DNA of 64,000 bases. It comes from Arenicola marina. Its lineage: Eukaryota > Annelida > Polychaeta > Arenicolidae. Positions 55,553 through 64,000 of the stretch are shown piece by piece (the first letter of the stretch is position 1; every line of letters starts with the position of its first letter). The translations under genes and the position numbers were made by a program. The stretch lies in assembly GCA_964019135.1 (NCBI GenBank), contig OZ025257.1, positions 40,441,798 to 40,505,797 of the forward strand. The letters run 5' to 3'. The notes under the pieces are model-generated. The model did not search any database. It was given only the letters and a program-made list of their open reading frames with translations, and was not told the DNA's origin.

Positions 55553-57390
55553 ATTCTCTGATTCTCTTTCTGTTAACCTTCTAAAATTGATTAAAGATGA
55601 AATCTCTGTAGCCCTGACCTTCATTGTGAATCAATCACTGGCAACAGGCATCTTTCCGTCTAAACTGAAAATTGCCAAAGTTGTACCAGTTTATAAGAAG
55701 GGTAATGAAAATGATATTAGCAACTATCGTCCAATATCCATTTTGCCGGCCATGTCTAAGGTTTTTGAGAAAATAATTGCTAACCAACTCTACAGTTACT
55801 TTGACATAAATAAACTGTTTAGAAATAGTCAATACGGATTTCGCTCCAAACATTCGACTGACCTAGCTGTATTAGAGGTTGTAGATCGTGTCCTTATATC
55901 AATGGATCAAAACCAACTTCCCGTTAGTATTTTCCTTGATCTTTCTAAGGCTTTCGACACTATTGATCATGACATATTAATCAAAAAAATAAATCATTAC
56001 GGAATCCGCGGAATGGCCCTGAGTTTGCTGGAGAATTATTTAACAAATAGATCGCAATGTGTTTGTCTGGATGACGTCACGTCAAACATGACGAACATAA
56101 CGACAGGTGTACCACAAGGTTCCATTCCAGGACCATTATTATTCATAATTTATATTAATGACATAGAACAGTGTAGTAAATTCTTTAAATATATAATATA
56201 TGCGGATGATACCACGCTTTTCTTTTCACTTAACTTATCTACAGCTGGAACATCCTCTATTTTTATAAATGCAGAAATTAGAAAAATAAAAGAGTGGTTG
56301 TCTGCAAATCGGCTAGTTCTTAACATAGAGAAATCTAAATATATGCTTTTTTATACGCCACAAAGAAAGGTAAATCCAATAGAGTTGTCAATTAACAATA
56401 CGCACTTGGAGTGTGTTGATGAATTCAATCTGTTGGGTATCACCATAAATAAACATCTTAAGTGGCATAATCATGTACGAAAAATTGCAAACAAAATAAA
56501 CAAATCCATTGGCATTATGCATAGACTGAAACATATCCTTCCCCAACACGTTTTACTAAGCCTGTATAATTCATTGATTCTGCCTCATATAACAACAGGG
56601 ATCCTGCTATGGGATTATGACAACACCAATTTGTTTAGATTACAGAAAAAGGCAATGAGGGCTATTACGCTAAGTAAATGGAATGCGCACTCCGAGCCTC
56701 TGTTTAAACAACTGCGATGCCTAAAGATAACCGACATACATAAACTACAGCTGCTAAAATTTTATTACAAACAAAAGACGGGAATTCTTCCAGAATACTT
56801 GTTGAATCTACCGCTTACTTCGCTTTGTGATATACACCATCATAATACCAGACGTAAATCGTATGTCTTTACCAGTAGAGCCAGACATTCTTTTGCCCTT
56901 AAGTGTATCAGACATAGCCTTGTTGATCTAATTAATAATGAACCCAACAGTGTTCTCTCTAAAATAGACACGCACAGCATACATGGATTCACAAACTACA
57001 ACAAAATCATTATTCTAGATAATTACTCCTACGACTGTACCATTGAAAACTGCTACATATGCCAGTATTAACATTTATTTATGGAGGGGTAAGTGTTTGT
57101 TTTGGAGAGGGGGGGTCTAAGGATGGGGGGTGGTTCGTTAAAATTTAGTCCAAACGTTTACCCTTTGTATGATACGTTTTGTTTGTTTTTATGTTCTACT
57201 TGCGTGTTCCGCCATCTAAGCATTTTTGTTTGTATGAACTGATATGATAAGGTGGCCAGGCGTTAGCGATTAATTAATCTTAGCCTGTGTCTCCTAACCT
57301 GCAATACCTGTGTAATGCGTATGTATTCATGTAACAACAGATTTATTTGTTTTGGTTAAATAAATGAAATGAACTCTGAACTCTGAGGTC
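55553..57390 (+). mobile_element. 5'-truncated CR1/L2-like LINE with an intact reverse transcriptase frame
   Basis: A frame open from about 55554 to 57071 (nearly 506 codons) encodes the whole RT domain: KVVPVYKKG, NYRPISILPAMSKVFEKI, QYGFRSKHST, VSIFLDLSKAFDTIDHDI (catalytic Asp), TTGVPQGSIPGPLLF, YIIYADDTTLFF (catalytic Asp pair) and LNIEKSKYMLFY. The post-RT region follows with LYNSLILPHITTGILLWD. The endonuclease and first ORF are missing by 5' truncation. The 3' UTR ends in repeated gaactct units, as in CR1/L2-type tails. It is inserted in the third C block, which resumes near 57390. The open frame implies a recent insertion. Confidence 0.85.
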
Positions 57391-57600
57391 AAGGACGCAT
57401 AGAATTAAAGTAGCTTTGGAGGAATGCGGTGGCCAGGTCATTGACACGCGCACCACACACACCTTTCTGGGATTGCCCGGACGGGCGGATGTCTGAAACT
57501 CTTACAAGCGTTCGATGGATGCTTCATGCAAGATGATATGAGGCAATGGTTTATTTAACGTCGGTCGATGAAATTCAACAATAAACAGTTGCTCAAGTGT
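57390..57600 (+). repeat. End of macrosatellite block C, copy 3
   Basis: aggtcattgacacgcgcacc, tttctgggattgcccgg, gcgttcgatggatgcttcat and tttatttaacgtcgg match the last part of C2 (46590-46755). Confidence 0.7.
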
Positions 57601-59624
57601 TATTGACACCGTAACAAGATGGGTCATAATTATAGTACCATGCAAACGACAACTTCGTAATGGCTATTTCACATCGGGACTTAACAGTTTCACTGGCTAG
57701 GGGAAGTTTGGCTTTTTCACATCGGGGTTTAAATGTTCCACAGTCATCCAGAGGCTATGTACCAATGAGGCCACTCAACCACTCAGACATTCCTTTAAGT
57801 GCCACATCATTCTCCACATCATAACTCTTCCAAACTTCGACAGACACAACACCTTGCTGCTTTGAATGATCGCAGGGCAAAACATAAGATCCTTCAAGGT
57901 TTTACCGCAACATTTCGGTATTTGTTCCAGCCTTGACAGCTTTACGACCCATCCAGACCCCCGAATCTGCCTATATGGAGGCCGTACGTGTTCTGATGAC
58001 ACACCCTTCACCCCTTTGCACGAAGCCATTCCAGCACATATTAGCGCTTCTGGCTTGGGAGCCATCTTACATCAAACGATCGTCTGAGCGAGTTTTGTAG
58101 CCACCTTAACATTAGCTGTCATTAGGCATGGTGGTGCAGACGGGATGGGTGTGAGGATTTATTGTTATGGATTCCCGGCGCCTTGATCACTCTATAGGCA
58201 GCACGGACTGGGCAGGACGCCTCGTCTTTCTCGGTTAGACTACCACATAACGCACGACACAGATGTAGGGCTATTCATTGCATGGCGTTCGTGATAAAAT
58301 TCAAGCCCGAAGAAGCGTGATTGGGAGAGATTTGCTTCCTCATAAGACGACAACATCGTTTTTGAGCAGGTATCAGGGCATCACGACCTTTTCATCCGAT
58401 AGACTGTGCTTTCAATTTGTATTTCTGAATACTCGGCGACGTATTGTAGTGCTTTATTCACGATTTGTAAAGAGTTAAGTATATTAAGCTCACCTACTTG
58501 AGACCCAGACCCTTGTGTAGACCATATGTGTGACAATATACAGAACGTGATGGGACATGTTGAATAATAAACACGTGATGACGCCATGTTAAATAATAAA
58601 CACGTGATGACACCATGTTAAATAATAAACACGTGATGACCCTATCATAAATCATGATACCCCTGCAATTTGCAATTCATTCGCGACGGAGCGAGGAACG
58701 AAAGGATTCTCAAAGCCGAACTTCTATTCTAGGTCAATTGCTTACTTCTATAAATATAACGGTGTTTAGTTCCAACGTTATTGAGGAAGAGGCATAGTGA
58801 CGTCATAGGGCTTGCTGCAGAGACGAGATGCTGTGATCACTCATTTTAGTGGTCTCGCCCAAACGCCGTCTATGTGCAGTCAATCAATCATTAAGGACAA
58901 TAATAATTGGCTATCGGCCATAGAGACGGATCGCTGCTCGCCCAGGCATGAAAGGTCTTTGGTTCACCTGTTATCCCTGCCACATGCTCTAATATATCGT
59001 CACTGCAGCTTTTTACGTTCGCGATCGTTTCTGAAAGCTTGCCTATCTCGCTGTTTAATCGCAATATCGCTAGGGCATCACACATACATCATTCTTCAAT
59101 ATAGTAAGACAGTCGTGGCATTGCTATTAATCGCCACCAGGAATTTCATTATATTATGTTTGGGAGGAGCTTCAAAGAAAGAACCCGAAAGCTCTAAAAG
59201 CTTACAATGGCGCAACGTCTTAAGATACAATTTACTGAGAATCCTTGAGAGAATCTATATATCATTGCTTCTGGCCATATATGGGTTTATCCGCGCACAA
59301 TACATATTCTGCCCGCCTCAGACAGCATGGTAGCGGATATTGCTGCCTTGTGGTGAGAAAAATGTCACACACATACGAAACTGTTGGTTTGCCCACTCAC
59401 ACATCAGACCTGATATGGCCTAGCCCCAAGCCTTCGCTACCCCGTGCCTAGTCGAGCCTCCGCAAATATTTGAGGCACCGCTTCATGACCAGCACCTTTG
59501 CTGCTGACGATTGGACGACAACGCGGGGTGCACCATCACGGACACGATGCGGTGAAGATGTGTGTGTGTGTGTGGAAAGAACCAATATTTTGAAGGTGGC
59601 TTTAATGGGCTTTAAGAGGCAATA

Positions 59625-60905
59625 ATGTGTCGATGGGTCGCAGCAAGAGAAGTCTATTTGGGGAGTTACAGAGGGAGCTCTGGGTTGTGGGTCGCAGCAA
59701 GAGAAGTCTATTTGGGGAGTTACAGAGGGAGCACTGGGTTGTGGGTTCCAGCAAGAGAAGTCTATTTGGGGAGTTACAGAGGGAGCACTGGGTTGTGGGT
59801 TCCAGCAAGAGAAGTCTATTTGGGGAGTTACAGAGGGAGCACTGGGTTGTGGGTTCCAGCAAGAGAAGTCTATTTGGGGAGTTACAGAGGGAGCACTGGG
59901 TTGTGGGTTCCAGCAAGAGACGTCTATTTGGGGAGTTATTGAGGGAGCACTGGGTTGTGGGTTCCAGCAAGAGAAGTCTATTTGGGGAGTTACAGGGGGA
60001 GCACTGGGTTGTGGGTTCCAGCAAGAGACGTCTATTTGGGGAGTTACAGAGGGAGCACTGGGTTGTGGGTTCCAGCAAGAGACGTCTATTTGGGGAGTTA
60101 CAGAGGGAGCACTGGGTTGTGGGTTCCAGCAAGAGAAGTCTATTTGGGGAGTTACAGAGGGAGCACTGGGTTGTGGGTTCCAGCAAGAGAAGTCTATTTG
60201 GGGAGTTACAGAGGGAGCACTGGGTTGTGGGTTCCAGCAAGAGACGTCTATTTGGGGAGTTATTGAGGGAGCACTGGGTTGTGGGTTCCAGCAAGAGAAG
60301 TCTATTTGGGGAGTTACAGAGGGAGCACTGGGTTGTGGGTTCCAGCAAGAGACGTCTATTTGGGGAGTTACAGAGGGAGCACTGGGTTGTGGGTTCCAGC
60401 AAGAGAAGTCTATTTGGGGAGTTACAGAGGGAGCACTGGGTTGTGGGTTCCAGCAAGAGAAGTCTATTTGGGGAGTTATTGAGGGAGCACTGGGTTGTGG
60501 GTTCCAGCAAGAGAAGTCTATTTGGAGAGTTACTGAGGGAGCACTGGGTTGTGGGTTCCAGCAAGAGAAGTCTATTTGGAGAGTTACAGAGGGAGCACTG
60601 GGTTGTGGGTTCCAGCAAGAGAAGTCTATTTGGAGAGTTACAGAGGGAGCACTGGGTTGTGGGTTCCAGCAAGAGAAGTCTATTTGGGGAGTTACAGAGG
60701 GAGCACTGGGTTGTGGGTTCCAGCAAGAGAAGTCTATTTGGGGAGTTACAGAGGGAGCACTGGGTTGTGGGTTCCAGCAAGAGAAGTCTATTTGGGGAGT
60801 TACAGAGGGAGCACTGGGTTGTGGGTCGGAGCCACAGACGTTTAATTGGGAAGTTACAGGGGGGGGGGGGGGGCGCTGGTTTGCGGATGGCAGCAAGAGA
60901 CGTCG
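59625..60905 (+). repeat. 54-bp minisatellite, about 23 copies
   Basis: Same unit as the A3 array, but most copies have gggttccagcaagagaagtc where A3 has gggtcgcagcaagagacgtc. Variant units (gttattgaggg, ggagagttac) allow internal duplications to be traced. Long open frames on both strands (493 and 432 codons) follow from a stop-free 18-codon unit. Confidence 0.95.
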
Positions 60906-61135
60906 AGTTACAGAGGGAGTACTAAGCACGTGGGACAGCGACCACTACCAACAGGTAGGACGCCGATAACGGTACCTCTTGGACTGATTGCTGGCTGCAT
61001 CCATGGATTAATTTTGACACACAGGCCTTGGACCCATGGACCATCAAACCGTCAGGTGAACGTCATTACAGCACAGGGGAACCTTTCCGGGAGTTCATAG
61101 TGAGAAGCATTTAACTGCGAAATCAAATCGCCATG

Positions 61136-61200
61136 AAGCTTGGTTAGCTCAGCCGGTATAGCATCAGATCGTTGCTGGTAGGGTCATTCGAGCACTGAAG
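61136..61200 (+). promoter_or_regulatory. tRNA-like segment in A4
   Basis: Counterpart of 2622-2688, with the A box tagctcagccgg at 61145-61156 and the broken B box gggtcattcgagc. Confidence 0.55.
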
Positions 61201-61499
61201 CCTTGTTTTTGTAGGTTACAAATAAACGTTGTTGGCTAACATGAACAATCAAATGCTCCACATGTCGTCAGGGTTCGAAGAGAAATTCAAGATCCTAATC
61301 TGTGATGTTACCACCTGTTGAAAGATTGGTTCACACGGTCCCGCTGGTTCGCCGGTTCGCCTGTTTAGACTGTGATGACAAAAACCAAACGGACCCAAAA
61401 AATCGCCCCATGGCCATAACAAATTCACCCCCAGCCTTTTTGTGACCTCCGCCCAGAAAAAAACCCTTAAATTTCAAATGGTCCACCCGTAACTACCGT

Positions 61500-61780
61500 A
61501 GCCGTACTAATCCTGGGCGTCTATGTCGCCCGGCTGGCTTCTATATTACGTGGGACGCGGTGAAGTACAGATTGGACACGACGTCGAGCCTTCGGCACCG
61601 CTAGAAGGCAATGGATTAGAGCCACATCCCATGTAATCGTAAGCCAACGTTCAACCCAGTATGGCTGGTTAACTGTGGCGACGGGCAGGGACGCGAGGTC
61701 ACGTGTTGGCCCCATCTATGGCCAAGGACGTTGACAATTACGTCGCGTTGACGGAATACGGCGGAGCATTGCAATCGCTA
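61500..61780 (-). repeat. Inverted fragment of macrosatellite block D
   Basis: The reverse complement contains gccgtattccgtcaacgcga, cgtaattgtcaacgtccttg and ccatactgggttgaacgttg, matching D2 39570-39640 and D3 51810-51930. It is the only D piece in opposite orientation. Confidence 0.8.
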
Positions 61781-61869
61781 TCACGGGATTCAAACAGAGG
61801 CCGAAACGGAGTAATATGATGGGAAAGGAGAAAGTGGGTAGGGATTTGCCTCAGCTACCTTTTTTGAGA

Positions 61870-62640
61870 GATAGCCTAAATTGAGATATTTTCTCTAATC
61901 AGAAACATGTTTGCTCTTACACCACATCTGAGGCGTCTATTTGACTCCAAGACACGCTCGTTTAGCCCGGTCAAGACATCATAATTAAAGGGGTCTCGAA
62001 GTAAAACCTTCTTTATTTGAAAGGCGGGGTCGATTTACGGCGGTGACGTCATCATGGACGCGGCATCTAAATGTCGTCTGCCTCAGGCTACCCAGGTTTG
62101 GCTCTGGGTGCACATTCTATTGCTGCGACCTGGAGAGAGTATTGCAATAAGTACAGAATTGGAGAGAAAGGTGACACACCATAGATGATATAATCACTGT
62201 CATTTTACATATGTGAAACCCGTAGTGGCATGGTTTCTACTGATATTGTCAATATATTATATGTAGCTTTTTTTGAAAATCTGGAAGTATGGAACCAAAA
62301 TAAGCGGTTAACTGTGGATTCGCATTAGCGCATCGTGCATTCGTGTCAACGTTGTTATGTTCGTCGCAGCTTTGGGACACAAATAGTAATTTCCGCCTAG
62401 TGATGCATTTGTATTAACAAAGTTCCCGCGGGCCTGATGGCGTCTGACTCTCCCCAAAGGCTGGCTGGGTTGGGTGCACCTTCTATGTTTTGCATTGTCT
62501 CTTCTAGGTAAATGGCCGCGTGAGCTTCCGATGAATGCTAAGTTTAGATGTCTAGTGTGCGGGGGAGGCAATAGAGTCACTCTGACACATTTAGGCCGCT
62601 CTTGACGTCAGTCAGCTGAGGTGCATGGGAACTGGTGCAG
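61870..62640 (+). repeat. Macrosatellite block B, copy 5 (internally deleted)
   Basis: Starts as the other B copies (acaccacatctgaggcgtct, gtctcgaagtaaaacc, tgacgtcatcatggacgcgg). It jumps near 62105 to the later part of the block (aaggtgacac...gatgatataatcac, also at 53570-53600) and ends in tgacgtcagtcagctgagg. About 1.4 kb of the block is missing. Confidence 0.75.
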
Positions 62641-64000
62641 TGAGGGCAATGGCTGGGTAACATGAAAAATAAGATGCTCGCTATGGTCGTCAGTGGTCAA
62701 AGATACATTCAAGATCTTAATCTGTGATTTCACTACCAGTCGGAAGATTACTTCAGCCGGTCCCGCCGAGGCGCCGGTTTTGCATGTTAATTTTTGTGAT
62801 AATAGCAATCAAACGGAAAATAATTTTACATTTGGCTGTAATAAACGCAATAGGCCTAGTAGGCTTTAACTTTGGCGTCCGATACACTTCTTGTTCTACC
62901 TGCAGGGCCTGCAGGACAATAGTGCAAATTTACATCGGTCATATGCTGAGCCCATGGGGACCATATGTCATCTACTTCATTTCCGGCTGTTCGCTTTGAC
63001 CCTCAAGTAGGTCATTACTGTCCGTCATTACTGTCCACATGCAATCCGTTTGGGAGACATGAAATCGGCGCTACAACCCTATTACCAGTTGTATTAGACT
63101 CCCTTCATGTTTTACGCACACCTCAGGAGTAACGTAATAACCAGGCCTTATTCCCCATTCAAAGCTTGTCTCTATGATCGTGACCTTTGACCTCGAGGAG
63201 CGGTCTGGGGTTACACACTGCCGCCCAACAGCCCCCCAGTGACATCATTAAAGCCTTGATACACGGCATAGAGCAGATAGCGGTCGTAAAGGATTGGGAT
63301 GACGCGCTTTATGGCTGACACTGGGACCCGAGCAGCCATCGGCCGTCCAGGTTGACCTTCAGTGGCATTATCATTGTGCCGTGGCTACTTTAGGTCTGTA
63401 TATCCGGGGTTATGGTTTGTTTGATGGAAGGCGATGTGTTTTTGTTTATATATGTATGTAGGGAGGGGGGCGTGGCGGCTATGGTTTACCACTCTACTCG
63501 TCATTGCAGTATTAGTATCTACGGCATCCGCCAATACTCGCACCCCACCCCCACCCAGATCCTCACCCTATTCGTACCCAGATCCCCACAAACACTCTTC
63601 CTGCCACCCAGATCGCACCTACACGCCACCCCCACCCACATTCCTACCCGCAATCCACCCCCATCCAGATCTCCACCCACACTCCAACCGCATCCAGATC
63701 CCCACCAACACTCTATCCCTACCCAGATCCCACCCACGCCACCCCAACCCAGATCCCCACCCGCACCCCACCCCCACCAAGATCCTCACTCGCACCCTAT
63801 TTCTGCCCAGATCCCCACCCACACCTACTCCCACCCAGATCCTACCTACACGCCATCCCCACCCAGATCCCCACCCGCACCCCCCCCCCCCACCCAAATC
63901 CTACCTACACGCCATCCCCACCCACATCCCCACCCGCACTCTCCCCCCCACCAAATCTCCACCCACACTCCAACCGCATCCAGATCCCCGCCAACAATCT
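62640..64000 (+). repeat. Macrosatellite block A, copy 5 (starts mid-block, runs off the window)
   Basis: Begins at a point equal to about 2720 of A1 (catgaaaaataagatgct) and follows A1 through ttcatttccggctgttcgct and tcaggagtaacgtaataacc into the C-rich tract. The joining sequence to B5 near 62640 lacks all of block C and the front of A. Confidence 0.8.
63535..64000 (+). repeat. C-rich minisatellite (cccacccagatcc type), continues past the window
   Basis: Units of 18-24 bases such as cacccagatccccacccgca, more numerous here than in A1 or A3. The glycine/tryptophan-rich minus frames at 63519-63897 are repeat artefacts. Confidence 0.9.

Larger units (their letters stand above)
57600..61395 (+). 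repeat. Macrosatellite block A, copy 4
   Basis: The most complete match to A1 from tttcggtatttgttccagcc (57918) through the 28-bp repeats, the gcttcatgaccagcacc phrase (59480), the 54-bp array and the tRNA-like segment, stopping near 61395 in a position equal to 2870 of A1. No gene. Confidence 0.85.

Noticed and set aside
57866-58087. Phrase SASGLGAILHQ, recalling the RNase H start of Ty3-type polyproteins
   Set aside because: The neighbouring sequence has no other RNase H or RT motif, and the frame is not kept in A1 or A2. It is taken as chance.

Overview
The window looks like nuclear DNA of an invertebrate animal, probably marine. The evidence is splice-site-bounded exons, tyrosine-recombinase and non-LTR retrotransposons, THAP-type and MITE-like DNA transposons, and a very high density of minisatellites. 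A lancelet, a lophotrochozoan or another invertebrate would all fit; the sequence alone does not settle the lineage. There is no bacterial gene organisation and I found no rRNA gene or intact tRNA gene.

Layout. Most of both flanks is a diverged tandem array of a non-coding composite unit of roughly 9 kb. I divide it into blocks A (~4 kb), D (~1.2-1.5 kb), B (~1-1.5 kb) and C (~3.5 kb), always in the order A-D-B-C. Copies: A1 286-4080, D1 4081-4600, B1 11030-12600, C1 12600-15950; A2 15950-17580, D2 38970-40230, B2/B3 40230-43400, C2 43400-46740; A3 46740-50340, D3 50590-52530, B4 52530-54410, C3 remnant 57390-57600; A4 57600-61395, an inverted D piece 61500-61780, B5 61870-62640, then A5 62640-64000. 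Later insertions interrupt the copies, and the uninterrupted sister copies show the empty sites: an Ngaro/DIRS-type retroelement in unit 1 (between about 4.6 and 11.03 kb), LINE pieces in C1, B3 and C3, and a 710-bp terminal-inverted-repeat element in D3.

A block of about 21 kb (17.58-38.97 kb) lies inside A2 and does not belong to the repeat unit. It carries the one host gene I can support, on the minus strand: a Mab-21-fold, cGAS-like nucleotidyltransferase. The large exon (19438-21154) keeps the GS loop, the ExD pair and the third aspartate of cGAS-like receptors. Three upstream exons (25531-25659, 26651-27202, 30291-30362) have good splice signals and all carry phase 2, so they join in frame to a predicted protein of 813 residues. 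Its middle is a 17-copy decapeptide repeat encoded by a 30-bp coding minisatellite. The same block holds six other large minisatellites (units 56, 25, 40, 43, 51 and 41 bp), several MITE-like elements, and a 3.5-kb DNA transposon with an ISL2EU-like terminal inverted repeat and a broken THAP domain.

No pathway or operon can be read from the window. The cGAS-like gene is the only candidate for a host function (innate nucleic-acid sensing and cyclic-dinucleotide signalling). The rest is repeat biology: a macrosatellite with a conserved TATA-type promoter and a tRNA-like Pol III promoter in block A, and a record of element insertions that can be ordered by comparing repeat copies.
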